A stretch of DNA of 35,098 nucleotides from Gammaproteobacteria bacterium UBA7376 (GCA_002470275.1 DKNY01000042.1:1-35098); one strand, 5' to 3'. Shown: positions 7,645-17,074, counted from the first letter of the stretch. Made by a program: numbers and translations. The notes: generated by a model not told the origin, from the letters alone.

Positions 7645-9021
7645 ATGACCTATGATTATGATCTCTTTGTTATCGGTGCAGGCTCCGGCGGCGTCCGCGC
7701 CAGTCGAATGTCTGCTGCCCAAGGCGCCAAGGTGGCCGTGGCTGAATCCATGTTCCTTGGCGGCACCTGCGTCAACGTTGGCTGTGTTCCAAAAAAGCTC
7801 TTTGTCTATGGTGCCCACTATCAGGAGGACTTCGCTGACGCTGCGGGCTACGGTTGGGAAGTGGAGGCCAAGGGCTTTGATTGGGCAACGCTGCGGGATA
7901 ATAAAACTCGGGAGATTGAGCGGTTAAACGGCATCTATGCCAGCATGCTTGACGCGGCTGGCGTCACGCTCTACACAGCCCATGCAACCCTGGTGGACCG
8001 TCACACCGTTCAAGTAGGGGATCAAAAAGTCACTGCCCGCTACGTTCTCATTGCCACTGGCGGTTGGCCAATCGTTCCGGATATCCCTGGGAAAGAGCAT
8101 ATAATCACATCTAACGAAGCATTCTATCTTCCTGATTTTCCTCAAGAAGTGACTATCGTTGGCGGCGGATATATCGCCGTTGAGTTTGCCGGTATTTTCG
8201 CTGGACTGGGCGCTAAGACCACGCTTATTTATCGTGGCCCGCTCTTTCTGCGGGGCTTTGATGACACGATTCGGGCCTTTGTTCGCGAAGAGATTGAGAA
8301 AAAGGGAGTGACTCTCCGTTTCGATACTCAGGTTAACGCCATCACCAAGAATCCCCAGCCGGAACACGGAGGAGCCTTTCGCTTGACCCTGGATACTGAC
8401 GAGACGCTGGATACGGACCTGGTGATGTATGCGACGGGTCGCAAACCCAAGACCTCGGGTATGGGCCTCGCCGAGGCTGGCGTCGCGTTAGGTAGCCGTG
8501 GCGAGGTGAAGGTCGATCCGTACTACCAAACCAGTGTCGACAACATTTATGCCATTGGTGACGTCACCGACCGTATCCAGCTGACGCCGGTGGCCATCGA
8601 AGAGGGGATGTGTATCGCGAACAACCTGTTCAGCGACCAACCTCCCAAGACAGTGAATTATGCGAATATCGCGACCGCCGTTTTCTGCCAACCTAACATT
8701 GGTACCGTTGGCCTCACCGAAGCAGAGGCCCTTGCTGACTTCGCCGGCGATCTAGACGTTTACGAATCAAACTTTAGACCGATGAAACACACCCTCTCTG
8801 GTCGGGATGAACGAACTCTGCTAAAAATGATCGTGCGACGCAGTGATGATCGTGTTCTGGGGGTTCATATGGCGGGCCCAGATGCTGGGGAGATTATTCA
8901 AGGCATAGCCGTTGCCCTAGTAGCCGGTGCAACCAAGACCCAATTTGATGCCACCGTGGGTATCCACCCGACGGCAGCGGAAGAATTTGTCACCATGCGC
9001 TCTGTTTCACGCCAAAGCTAG
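7645..9021 (+). CDS. gor: Glutathione-disulfide reductase
   Basis: This flavoprotein of about 458 residues reduces GSSG to GSH with NADPH in the cytoplasm. The N-terminal FAD fold is VIGAGSGGVRASR. The redox-active disulfide is in GGTCVNVGCVPKK (C42 and C47). The NADPH-binding Rossmann motif is VGGGYIAVEFAGIFAGLG, followed by YRGPLFLRGFD, whose arginines fit NADPH preference. The second FAD motif is NIYAIGDVTDR, and the active-site His is in HPTAAEEFVTM (H441). I start at the second ATG (MTYDYDLF), the usual family N-terminus. An ATG at 7633 would add four residues. The open frame extends far upstream through the LexA box, but that part is not coding. It is divergent from imuA, with a structured leader. 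Confidence 0.93.
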   Translation: MTYDYDLFVIGAGSGGVRASRMSAAQGAKVAVAESMFLGGTCVNVGCVPKKLFVYGAHYQEDFADAAGYGWEVEAKGFDWATLRDNKTREIERLNGIYASMLDAAGVTLYTAHATLVDRHTVQVGDQKVTARYVLIATGGWPIVPDIPGKEHIITSNEAFYLPDFPQEVTIVGGGYIAVEFAGIFAGLGAKTTLIYRGPLFLRGFDDTIRAFVREEIEKKGVTLRFDTQVNAITKNPQPEHGGAFRLTLDTDETLDTDLVMYATGRKPKTSGMGLAEAGVALGSRGEVKVDPYYQTSVDNIYAIGDVTDRIQLTPVAIEEGMCIANNLFSDQPPKTVNYANIATAVFCQPNIGTVGLTEAEALADFAGDLDVYESNFRPMKHTLSGRDERTLLKMIVRRSDDRVLGVHMAGPDAGEIIQGIAVALVAGATKTQFDATVGIHPTAAEEFVTMRSVSRQS

Positions 9022-9036
9022 AGGCGCTCTCGGCCA

Positions 9037-9068
9037 TGCGGACGCTTTATCCCGCACCTAATTTTTTT
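9037..9068 (+). terminator. Possible intrinsic terminator after gor
   Basis: TGCGG (9037-9041) pairs with CCGCA (9052-9056), and a run of seven T (9062-9068) follows after five bases. The stem is short, so termination may be partial. The next gene begins at 9092. Confidence 0.4.
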
Positions 9069-9091
9069 GGACATGCACTCAGGAGGATGAC

Positions 9092-10486
9092 TTGCGCTTA
9101 GTTTCGACTCTATTACTCGCCTTCCTGGCCGGACCACTACAGGCTAAGAATGCCATCCTCTTTCTCGGAGACGGGATGGGCATCAGCACCATTACCGCAG
9201 CCCGAATCTACGCCGGACAATTAGCCGGTCAGCCCGGAGAAGAGCACGAGCTATCATTCGACCGCTTTGAAAACCTCGCCCTGATCAAGACCTACAACAC
9301 GGATGCCCAGGTACCCGACAGCGCGGGTACGATTACAGCGATCCTTTCAGGCGAAAAAACCCGCATTGGCGTGTTGGGCGTATCGGCCAACGTTGCACAA
9401 AGCGACTGCGCGGCCGCTTTAGAAAATAGCATACCCACCCTGGCCGAGCTGGCTGAGGATGCGGGCAAGGCAACGGGCATTGTCTCCACCGCGCGCATTA
9501 CCCACGCGACACCCGCAGGCACCTATGCACATTCTCCGAACCGGGGCTGGGAAAGCAGCTCATCGCTACCCGATGAGGCGGACGCCCAGGGCTGCCGAGA
9601 CATAGCGCGACAGCTGGTGGAAATGGCACATGGCGACGGGCTTGACGTGATTTTTGGAGGAGGGCGCCGCGAATTCCTACCCACCGTGGTGGCGGACCCC
9701 GAATACCCGACAAAGGTTGGCAGGCGCGATGATAACCGTAACCTAATCGAAGAGTGGCTGGCCCACAGCGCGCCTCGGCAATATGCCTGGAATGGCGAGC
9801 AATTCGACCGTTGGCTCTCTCAGCCCAAACCCATTCCCGCCCAGCTCATGGCCCTGTTTGAGCCCTCACACATGAATTTCGAGTCCGACCGAGCAGCGGA
9901 CCCCGGCACGGAACCATCGCTGCGTGAGATGACGGAGCTGGCCGTACGTCAGCTTGACATGGCTGAGCAGGGGTACTTCCTCTTGGTGGAAGCCGGACGT
10001 ATTGATCACGCGCATCACATGTCTAATGCCTATCGCGCCCTGGGAGACACCGTGGCCCTATCAGAAGCCGTGCAGTGGGCAGTTGAGAATGTCGATTTAA
10101 GCGATACGATGATCTTGGTTACCGCCGACCACAGTCACACCTTGACCATTGGCGGCTACCCTCGGCGGGGCAACCCGATTTTAGGCGTGGTGGAAAGTGA
10201 ACCTGGGGAACGCATGCGGGATATGTTCGGCAAGTCCTTCACTACCCTCAGCTATGCCAACGGACCGGGCTACCGCAAAACCCGGCCTGATCTTGACGAA
10301 GTGGATACCACCGCGCCGGATTATCAGCAGCTGGGCATGGTGCCGCTGCAGTCTGAGACCCACGCGGGAGAGGACGTTGCGGCCTTCGCCACAGGCCTCG
10401 AGGCGCAGCGGGTGCGGGGCGTCATGGAGCAACATTCGCTCTTTGATGTGCTTCATGCGGCGTTGTTCTCCGAGCAAGAAGACTAA
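9092..10486 (+). CDS. Secreted alkaline phosphatase (PhoA family)
   Basis: This 464-residue alkaline phosphatase hydrolyses phosphate monoesters outside the cytoplasm. Residues 1-18 look like a Sec signal peptide (MRLVSTLLLAFLAGPLQA, cleavage before KN). Metal and catalytic motifs are in family order: GDGMG near residue 27, the nucleophile Ser in PDSAGT (S77), EAGRIDHAHH, TADHSHT, and the late zinc ligand in ETHAGEDV. Translation most likely starts at a TTG, because AGGAGG lies 5 bases upstream and the nearby ATG at 9087 is out of frame and stops after four codons. No recognisable Pho box lies in the 70 bp upstream, so phosphate control is not evident from sequence. Confidence 0.9.
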   Translation: MRLVSTLLLAFLAGPLQAKNAILFLGDGMGISTITAARIYAGQLAGQPGEEHELSFDRFENLALIKTYNTDAQVPDSAGTITAILSGEKTRIGVLGVSANVAQSDCAAALENSIPTLAELAEDAGKATGIVSTARITHATPAGTYAHSPNRGWESSSSLPDEADAQGCRDIARQLVEMAHGDGLDVIFGGGRREFLPTVVADPEYPTKVGRRDDNRNLIEEWLAHSAPRQYAWNGEQFDRWLSQPKPIPAQLMALFEPSHMNFESDRAADPGTEPSLREMTELAVRQLDMAEQGYFLLVEAGRIDHAHHMSNAYRALGDTVALSEAVQWAVENVDLSDTMILVTADHSHTLTIGGYPRRGNPILGVVESEPGERMRDMFGKSFTTLSYANGPGYRKTRPDLDEVDTTAPDYQQLGMVPLQSETHAGEDVAAFATGLEAQRVRGVMEQHSLFDVLHAALFSEQED

Positions 10487-10493
10487 TAAAAAC

Positions 10494-10512
10494 ACCCCAG
10501 CTGTGATGGGGT
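10494..10512 (+). other. Hairpin between the phosphatase and symporter genes
   Basis: ACCCCA and TGGGGT flank a seven-base loop, forming a perfect 6-bp stem that begins 8 bp after the phosphatase stop codon. A run of five T follows 8 bases later, so it is a weak terminator or attenuator candidate rather than a strong one. It ends 15 bp before the symporter start. Confidence 0.4.
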
Positions 10513-10527
10513 AACGGAGCTTTTTCG

Positions 10528-12192
10528 ATGACCTACATCACGGATTTTTTCAGTTTTCTAGACGGCCTGCTCGGCAGTGCCGCCTATTTCCCGATCCTGC
10601 TGTTGGGTGTGGGCGTGTTCTTCACGATCTATCTAGGGTTTCCCCAGCTCCGGTTTTTCGGCCATGCCTGGGGCGTACTTCTTGGCAAACATACGCCTAA
10701 GGACGCGCCAGGAGATACCTCGCACTTTCAGGCGCTGTCCACCGCACTCTCCGGAACGGTGGGCACGGGCAACATTGGTGGCGTTGCTTTCGCGATCTAC
10801 CTAGGCGGTCCCGCCGCGCTCTTTTGGATGTGGGCCACCGCCTTTGTGGGCATGACCACAAAGTTTGTTGAAGTATCCATCAGCCATCACTACCGACGGG
10901 AAGATGACCAAGGCTTTATGGCCGGTGGACCCATGTACTACATGGAGCATGGGTTGAAGTTGAAGTGGCTGGCCGTATTCTTCGCCATCGCCACCATCGT
11001 CAGTTCATTTGGCTCCGGCAACATGCCCCAGGCGAACAATATGGCCGCTGGCATTGAGACCTCCTTTGCAGTGCCCACCTACGTCACGGGTGGGCTCTTT
11101 GCGCTGCTCTTGGGGCTCGTGATCGTGGGCGGCATCCGACGGATTGCTGCCGTGGCCTCGACGCTGGTCCCGACCATGGGCGTGCTGTATGCCTTGGGCG
11201 CCCTGGCGGTCATTGTGTCCAATCTGGATAACGTTCTGCCGTCCTTCCTCAGTGTTTTCGAATATGCCTTCACCGGGAGCGCCGCCGCGGGCGGGTTCTT
11301 AGGGGCTTCATTCGCCTATGCCTTCAACCGGGGCGTAAATCGAGGGCTCTACTCCAATGAAGCGGGCCAAGGTTCTGCACCCATTGCCCACGCATCGGCC
11401 AAAACCGATGAACCGGTTGCCGAGGGCATGGTCTCTATTTTGGAACCCTTTATCGATACGTTGGTGATTTGCACCCTGACGGGCTTAGTCATTCTTTCTT
11501 CTGGGGTCTGGCAGGAAAAGTTTGAAACGGTATTCAGTGGCTCCGATACCGAGATCGTCGCCGGTCTCTACAGCGACAAAAACCCTGAGCACGTGAGGCA
11601 TCTGGCCAGACACCTGGACCTGGTGCCCCCCAGCGATGATCCGGTCATCCCGTTTACCGGTGTCCTGGAGGCGGTAGATGGCGAACTGGTGTTGGCCCAG
11701 GCAACGGTGCTGCATAACCGGTCCGTGGCCGAGGGCGTCACGGTGTCGCGAAACCTCGGCCCGTATTCAGGGCCCGTTGAAATTCGTGATGGGACCCTGG
11801 TAGATCGCGCCATGGTGCTGTCTGGCGAAAGCCTGCTGCACTCAGTACCCCTGACGGCTAAGGCCTTTGAACGCAGCTTTCTCGGCGCCCAAGGCGCTTA
11901 TCTCGTCACTATCGGATTACTGTTGTTCGCCTTTTCCACGGCCATTGCCTGGTCTTACTACGGAGACCGGGCGGTGACCTATCTCCTGGGCAGCGCCTGG
12001 GTGATGCCGTACCGATGTCTTTACGTTCTGGGCTTCTTCCTGGCGACCATCGTCGATACGTCTCTGATCTGGCTCATTTCCGCGGTCACCGTGGCCATGA
12101 TGACCCTGCCCAACCTAATCGGCATCGTATTGATGCGACGGGAAGTCCGGGGTATGACGTCTGACTACTGGACCGAGGTTCGGAGCAAATAG
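10528..12192 (+). CDS. AGCS family sodium/alanine-type amino acid symporter with an inserted domain
   Basis: This 554-residue inner-membrane transporter belongs to the alanine/glycine:cation symporter family. Family hallmarks include [33 protein letters not shown] and [20 protein letters not shown], with many hydrophobic helices. It takes up a small neutral amino acid with sodium. Most family members are about 450-480 residues. This one carries an extra soluble-looking segment of roughly 110 residues at about 328-440, between a helix ending SSGVW and the conserved [12 protein letters not shown]. It starts 41 bp after the phosphatase gene. Substrate is not determinable from sequence. Confidence 0.9.
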   Translation: MTYITDFFSFLDGLLGSAAYFPILLLGVGVFFTIYLGFPQLRFFGHAWGVLLGKHTPKDAPGDTSHFQALSTALSGTVGTGNIGGVAFAIYLGGPAALFWMWATAFVGMTTKFVEVSISHHYRREDDQGFMAGGPMYYMEHGLKLKWLAVFFAIATIVSSFGSGNMPQANNMAAGIETSFAVPTYVTGGLFALLLGLVIVGGIRRIAAVASTLVPTMGVLYALGALAVIVSNLDNVLPSFLSVFEYAFTGSAAAGGFLGASFAYAFNRGVNRGLYSNEAGQGSAPIAHASAKTDEPVAEGMVSILEPFIDTLVICTLTGLVILSSGVWQEKFETVFSGSDTEIVAGLYSDKNPEHVRHLARHLDLVPPSDDPVIPFTGVLEAVDGELVLAQATVLHNRSVAEGVTVSRNLGPYSGPVEIRDGTLVDRAMVLSGESLLHSVPLTAKAFERSFLGAQGAYLVTIGLLLFAFSTAIAWSYYGDRAVTYLLGSAWVMPYRCLYVLGFFLATIVDTSLIWLISAVTVAMMTLPNLIGIVLMRREVRGMTSDYWTEVRSK

Positions 12193-12200
12193 CGTACCGT

Positions 12201-14009
12201 TTAGCCCGAGCACGTTAGGCACAGGGCAAAGGTTTCCCGTCGGGAGAATAGGGCAGTGAGAGCCGACCACTCTCTATTGAGGTGCTGGACCATGGGTGGC
12301 AGCCCTAAGTTAATGCTCAGGCCCATGGTGTCCATGAGCTGCATCATGAACAACGTCTGGGGATCCAGAGGCTCTAGCAGCTCAACCTTTTTCCAGCGAC
12401 TGAGCCCAGCCAACTCCGCCGCGCTGGCGACCGCGTCGTCAAGGCTGCCAATCTCGTTGACGAGGTCCAGCTCCTTGGCCTTCAGGCCGCTCCAAACTCT
12501 TCCCTGAGCAATCTCTTCTATCTGTTCTTTGGGCATGTTCCGCCCTCGTGCCACCAGGTCAATGAACTGCCGATAGGTGCTTTCAACGTTTAATTGAAGA
12601 ATACGCTGTACCTCCGGGCTTAGACCGGAAAAGCTATCCATTCCAGTTGTGAGGGGCGTTGTGCCAACGCCGTCTGTGGATACGCCGAGACGCGCCAGAC
12701 TTCTTTCAAAGGTCGGCAGAATGCCGAATACGCCGATAGATCCAGTGACCGAACTCGGTTCAGCAAAGATGATGTCAGAGGTGGCCGAAATCCAATAACC
12801 GCCCGACGCGGCAATGCTGGCAAAAGAGGCCACGACGGGACGTCCGCTATTCTGGAACTGTTCGAGCGCCTCCCGGATATTCTCTGACGCCATCACGCTG
12901 CCCCCGGGCGAGTCCACGCGAAGCACTAGGGCCTGAATCTGCTCGTTTTTCTCAGCCGTTCGGATTCGATCTACAATGCGGTCTGCTGAGACAATGTTCC
13001 CACCAGACGCCCCGTTGTCCATGATCGTCCCCTGCACCGTAATGACAGCGACCACGGGGCTGTCATTAGACAACGCGTCAAAGGGCGAGGTCATCGACGC
13101 CAAATACTGGTTGTAGGCAATGGTTCTGAGTTCGCCATCCTCCGTGTCAACAAACTCGCCAATGCGGGCGCGTACCTGATCCCTCGTAAACAGATCATCC
13201 ACCATGTTTGCTTCCAGGGCTGCCTGGGCCATATTGCCCCCAGCACCGTCCAGCAGATCGCCGAACTGATCGGCGTATGCCCTAACTGCTCCAAGCTCAA
13301 GACCCCGTCGCTTGGCGATATCCCCGAGCTGCAGCGCCCACACTTCGCCGAGGAGGACCTGAGCATCCGAGCGAGCGTCGTCTGACATGCTGTTTTGAGA
13401 GAAGGGCTCGGTAGCTGACTTATAGTCTCCGACCCGAAAGATATGCACATTAATGTCGAGTTTATCCAGGGCTTCCTTGAAGTATAATTTGTTGCCGCCT
13501 AGGCCTGTGAGCAAAATTTGGCCCATTGGGTGAACGTAGACTTCATCTGCGGAAGCCGCTATAAAGTACTGATTTTGGTCATAATAATCCCCGTAAGCGA
13601 CAACCTTCTTACCCTGCTCACGGAACCCATCTATGGCGTTGGCCACTCGCGCCGCTTGGGCATTGGTGACGCCCTGTAAGTCTCGCAAATCAATCACGAG
13701 CAGTGAAATGTTGTCATCGTCCCGGGCCAGCTCAATGGCGCGCAGCACATCTTGTATGGAGACAGCCCCGGTGCTGGGGTCTTGGAAAACCAGGTCTTGC
13801 CAATGAGCGGGAGGCTGGATTTGCTCCACCAACACACCTGCTGGATTCAAGACTAAGGCGCTATTCGGCGCCAAGCTGAACTCTTCTTCCCCAACAAATA
13901 GGCTCGCCCCCAAGACCACCAGAACCAATACAAAGACTGCGTTAAGGATGAAGTTCCTTACCGCCGTAATGAAGGCTCCGATACGGGAAAATACGCCTGG
14001 CTTTTCCAT
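12201..14009 (-). CDS. sppA: Signal peptide peptidase SppA, 67-kDa type
   Basis: This 602-residue membrane-anchored serine protease of the long, two-domain SppA class degrades signal peptides remaining in the inner membrane after secretion. One N-terminal transmembrane segment is visible (about residues 18-40, FILNAVFVLVLVVLGASLFV). The catalytic lysine sits in RVGDYKSATEPF (about K197) in the N-terminal repeat, and the nucleophile Ser in IAASGGYWIS (about S402) in the C-terminal repeat, matching the Lys/Ser dyad arrangement of the E. coli enzyme. The C-terminus ends FALCLTCSG. It converges on the AGCS symporter with 8 bp between stops. Confidence 0.93.
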   Translation of the reverse strand: MEKPGVFSRIGAFITAVRNFILNAVFVLVLVVLGASLFVGEEEFSLAPNSALVLNPAGVLVEQIQPPAHWQDLVFQDPSTGAVSIQDVLRAIELARDDDNISLLVIDLRDLQGVTNAQAARVANAIDGFREQGKKVVAYGDYYDQNQYFIAASADEVYVHPMGQILLTGLGGNKLYFKEALDKLDINVHIFRVGDYKSATEPFSQNSMSDDARSDAQVLLGEVWALQLGDIAKRRGLELGAVRAYADQFGDLLDGAGGNMAQAALEANMVDDLFTRDQVRARIGEFVDTEDGELRTIAYNQYLASMTSPFDALSNDSPVVAVITVQGTIMDNGASGGNIVSADRIVDRIRTAEKNEQIQALVLRVDSPGGSVMASENIREALEQFQNSGRPVVASFASIAASGGYWISATSDIIFAEPSSVTGSIGVFGILPTFERSLARLGVSTDGVGTTPLTTGMDSFSGLSPEVQRILQLNVESTYRQFIDLVARGRNMPKEQIEEIAQGRVWSGLKAKELDLVNEIGSLDDAVASAAELAGLSRWKKVELLEPLDPQTLFMMQLMDTMGLSINLGLPPMVQHLNREWSALTALFSRRETFALCLTCSG

Positions 14010-14048
14010 TTTGCTCGTCCAGCTTATCTTGTGATCAGAGCATAGCGC

Positions 14049-14083
14049 TGGTTCGACCCAGGAACCACTTCCTTGTTGGTTCC
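14049..14083. other. Three-arm inverted repeats upstream of the MurF-like gene
   Basis: TGGTTC (14049-14054), GGAACCA (14061-14067) and TGGTTCC (14077-14083) allow two mutually exclusive hairpins: first with second, or second with third. The group lies between the divergent sppA and murF-like genes, about 50 bp before the latter's start. It could be an attenuator-like leader or a compact operator. There is no T-tract and no leader peptide that I recognise. Confidence 0.35.
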
Positions 14084-14132
14084 GGGGGTAGGGTGGCTTG
14101 GTATTTGGCAGCCACCGCCATAAACTGCGCCG

Positions 14133-15518
14133 ATGCCTTTGGAGTCAATCATCGCTCATCCTCTTTGGCGCGGAACGGATTTTCGTTCAGCGCTGTCGTC
14201 CGCGGCACCAGCGGCCATACCCAATGGGGCACTGCCCGATGTTCATCGATTGTCTATTGACTCTCGACAGGTTCAGCAGGGCGATCTGTTTATCGCCCTT
14301 CACGGGGATCCTGGTCCAAGATTCAATCCCAGCCGTCGCAGCCAAGTGGATGGCCATGACTTTGTTGCAAACGCCCAGGCTGCCGGTGCGGTGGCGGCCT
14401 TGGTCAGCCGCCCGCTACCCCTTTCCCTGCCCCAGCTGCAGGTTTCAGATACCTACGAGGGGCTTTGGCAGCTTGGGCGGTATGCGCGAACGCGTCTCAA
14501 CGGGGATGTGGTGGCCATCACCGGAAGCAGCGGCAAAACCACGGCCAAGGCTTTTCTCACCGCTGCCCTAGACGCGTACAGCCCTCCGGGAAGCTTGAAC
14601 AACCATATCGGCGTGCCCCTATCACTGGGCAACGCGCCACCTGAGCGGGGTCGTTGGGTATTTGAGATCGGCACGAGTCATCCCGGTGAAATAGCCCCCT
14701 TGGCAGCTATGGTGGCGCCCACACTAGCCATTCTGCTCAATGTGCATCAGGCCCACATTGAAAATTTCGCCTCTCAAGCTGCTCTCCGGGCCGAGAAGGC
14801 CTCTTTATTTTCAGGCCTGCAGGCGGATGGAAAGCGCGTCGTCCACGACGACCTTGGCGTGGAGGGGTTTACCTTTGGTTATGCCAAAACATCCCATGCA
14901 CGTATTCTCGAGCAGCAGGGCGATCTGTTAACGCTCTCGCTGTTTGGCGAGCGCCTACAGGCGCGGGTGCCTGGCGGTGGTGTGCATCGAGGGCTTACTC
15001 TTGCGGCGGCCATCCTGGCAACCGCCTTGCTCGGCCACGATCTGTCTCCGGCACTCCAGTTAAGCCACGATCTGGTGCCCAGTGGTCGAGGTAATGAAGT
15101 GAACGTCAGTGACATCGTGCTGGTCGACGACAGCTACAATGCGAATCCAATGAGCATGCGCGCTGCTGTCGGTGCCTTTATGGCCCGCCCTTGCTCTGGG
15201 CGCCGTTTTCTGGCGCTGGGTGAAATGCGGGAGTTGGGTGATCTATCCGAAGAGGCCCATGCCCAGCTCATGGCCGAGCTGCCGGAAGTTGATGGGGTGT
15301 ACCTGGTCGGGGGCGCGTTCTCCGATCAGCTTACAAAGCGTCAGGCCGCAGTTCAGCATTTCCCTGCCGCGAACGCTGACCTGAAGGAGGCCTTGGTTGA
15401 ATCGCTCGCGCCGGGGGATTCGCTTCTCATCAAGGGGTCGAACCGGGTATTCTGGGCCGAGGAATTCGCCAGCGGTCTGGCCAAGGATTTAAGAAAAAAG
15501 TGGGACGCGGCATCATGA
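14133..15518 (+). CDS. MurF-like Mur ligase (UDP-MurNAc-tripeptide-D-Ala-D-Ala ligase family)
   Basis: This 461-residue protein has the three-domain Mur ligase architecture. An N-terminal UDP-binding-type domain contains SIDSRQVQQGDLFIALHG. The ATP-binding P-loop TGSSGKTTAK lies near residue 128, followed by NNHIGVPLSL and the motif EIGTSHPGEI. The C-terminal domain contains VLVDDSYNANPMSMRAAV. MurF adds D-Ala-D-Ala to the peptidoglycan precursor. Several positions differ from the textbook form: TGSSGKTT instead of TGSNGKTT, and EIGTSHPGEI. The gene also lies away from any cell-wall cluster and instead overlaps moaA by 4 bp. It may be the cell's only MurF or a paralog acting on another substrate. 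The window cannot decide between these. Confidence 0.75.
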   Translation: MPLESIIAHPLWRGTDFRSALSSAAPAAIPNGALPDVHRLSIDSRQVQQGDLFIALHGDPGPRFNPSRRSQVDGHDFVANAQAAGAVAALVSRPLPLSLPQLQVSDTYEGLWQLGRYARTRLNGDVVAITGSSGKTTAKAFLTAALDAYSPPGSLNNHIGVPLSLGNAPPERGRWVFEIGTSHPGEIAPLAAMVAPTLAILLNVHQAHIENFASQAALRAEKASLFSGLQADGKRVVHDDLGVEGFTFGYAKTSHARILEQQGDLLTLSLFGERLQARVPGGGVHRGLTLAAAILATALLGHDLSPALQLSHDLVPSGRGNEVNVSDIVLVDDSYNANPMSMRAAVGAFMARPCSGRRFLALGEMRELGDLSEEAHAQLMAELPEVDGVYLVGGAFSDQLTKRQAAVQHFPAANADLKEALVESLAPGDSLLIKGSNRVFWAEEFASGLAKDLRKKWDAAS

Positions 15519-16507
15519 GTCATTTGGTCGAAGACAAACCGCTGATCGTTGATGGCATGGGCCGTCGGTTTCGCAATTTGCGTCTCTCTCTCACCGCGGC
15601 GTGCAACTATGCCTGCACCTACTGCGTGCCCGACGGCAAGCGTTTACAGGCAGCCGCCTTTGAACTTGAAGCCTCAGAAATGGTAAAGGCCGTGAAGCTG
15701 CTGGTGTCCGTAGCCGGTATCGACAAGGTTCGGATTACCGGCGGCGAACCGCTTCTGTCTCCTAAATTTGAGGAGATTCTGCACGGCATCATGGACCTCG
15801 GCCTTGAAGATGTCTCGCTAACCACAAACGGCCAGCTTCTGCCTCGACACGCTGACGCCATCATTCGGTCCGGCATTCGTCGCGTCAACGTCAGCCTGGA
15901 TACGCTCAACCGAGATCGATTCAGAGAGATCGCGCGTTCGGGTGATCTCAATACGGTACTCCACGGCATCGAGCTGATGCAGGCCGGAGGCGTGGCGGTA
16001 AAAATCAATATGGTGCCCATGCAGGGCGTCAATGATGATCAAATTATTCCGCTCCTGGAGTACAGCCTGGCCCGTGATATCGAGCTGCGTTTTATCGAGC
16101 TGATGAATATGGGCCACCTCCAGGCCTCACCGGAATATCGACAAGAATTCTTTTCCATGGCGAACATCCTCGAGCTGATCGCTGGCGCCTACGCCTATAC
16201 CCGCACCGATGCGCCCTTTGATTCCACCGCCGTGCGTTATGAGATACCCGGTCAGGGTGTCTTTGGCATCATTGCCAATGAGAGTGAACCATTTTGTCGA
16301 AACTGCACGCGGCTCCGTCTTTCCTCCAATGGCGCCCTCTATGGCTGTCTCTCCAGCGCCCGTTCTCGTGACATTCGGGCGCTATTGCATATGCCCAAAG
16401 AAGAGGCTGAGGCAGAACTTGTCCAGGTTTTGCGCGGTGCGTTAGCGGACAAACAGTCTGAGAATTTCCAGGGCGAGGTCACGGTCATGAAATTCATCGG
16501 CGGGTAG
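15515..16507 (+). CDS. moaA: GTP 3',8-cyclase MoaA (radical SAM)
   Basis: This 330-residue radical SAM enzyme catalyses the first step of molybdenum cofactor synthesis, GTP to 3',8-cyclo-GTP. The N-terminal cluster motif C-x3-C-x2-C is present in TAACNYACTYC (C30, C34, C37). VRITGGEPLL is the GGEP motif. The second Fe-S site is C-x2-C-x13-C in FCRNCTRLRL (C261, C264, C278), retaining the RLR stretch used for GTP binding. The C-terminus is FIGG, the double glycine needed for activity. The start ATG overlaps the stop of the MurF-like gene (ATGA), indicating translational coupling. The common TDRC before the cluster reads TAAC here. No other moa genes are in the window, so a divergent MoaA-like function remains possible. 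Confidence 0.85.
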   Translation: MSHLVEDKPLIVDGMGRRFRNLRLSLTAACNYACTYCVPDGKRLQAAAFELEASEMVKAVKLLVSVAGIDKVRITGGEPLLSPKFEEILHGIMDLGLEDVSLTTNGQLLPRHADAIIRSGIRRVNVSLDTLNRDRFREIARSGDLNTVLHGIELMQAGGVAVKINMVPMQGVNDDQIIPLLEYSLARDIELRFIELMNMGHLQASPEYRQEFFSMANILELIAGAYAYTRTDAPFDSTAVRYEIPGQGVFGIIANESEPFCRNCTRLRLSSNGALYGCLSSARSRDIRALLHMPKEEAEAELVQVLRGALADKQSENFQGEVTVMKFIGG

Positions 16508-16543
16508 ACCTTTTAACTCACCCTGAACAGGTTCGTAGAAACC

Positions 16544-17074
16544 GTGACAGCATTCACAACGCTCTTTGAGACCCTCCAGCAACTGCAGGCACGAAAGAAT
16601 TTACCGCCCGTACACCTATGGCAACCCGAAACAGAGGGCGAAATCGATATTCGAATCGACGCGGACGGGACTTGGTTCCATGAAGGCGGCCGGTTTCAAC
16701 GTCAGTCCCTGGCCGACCTCTTCGCAACCATTCTCCGACGGGAACAGGATGACTACTATTTGGTCACGCCGGCAGAAAAGCTGCGTATTCAGGTTGAAGA
16801 TGTGCCCTTTGTCGCCATCGACGTAGACGCCAGAGGGGAGGGGGAGAGCAAGGACCTATTGTTCACGACCAGCGTGGGGGACTACATCTTGGCGGGAGAG
16901 GAAAACCAAGTCTGGATGCGCGACGGCAAACCCTATGTGCACATCCGCCACGGGCTCGAGGCACGCGTTCAGCGGCCCGCCTATTACCGCCTGATCGACG
17001 AGGCCGTGGTGCGAGGAGAAGACATGGTTGTCTGGAGCCAGGGCACTTGCTTTTCTCTAGGCAAGATCAGCTAA
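16544..17074 (+). CDS. DUF1285 family protein
   Basis: This conserved 176-residue protein of unknown function matches the DUF1285 pattern: GTWFHEGGRFQRQSLADLFA, then ILRREQDDYYLVTPAEKLRI and VEDVPFVAIDVDA. Some relatives have solved structures, but no role is established as far as I know. No signal peptide or membrane helix is visible, so it is probably cytoplasmic. It starts at a GTG 36 bp after moaA with a weak ribosome site, and ends 20 bp before the convergent ETF-QO gene. It is likely the last gene of the murF-like/moaA operon. Confidence 0.85.
   Translation: MTAFTTLFETLQQLQARKNLPPVHLWQPETEGEIDIRIDADGTWFHEGGRFQRQSLADLFATILRREQDDYYLVTPAEKLRIQVEDVPFVAIDVDARGEGESKDLLFTTSVGDYILAGEENQVWMRDGKPYVHIRHGLEARVQRPAYYRLIDEAVVRGEDMVVWSQGTCFSLGKIS

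Noticed and set aside
9022..9091. Pho box ahead of the alkaline phosphatase gene
   Set aside because: No pair of CTGTCAT-like repeats with proper spacing is present.
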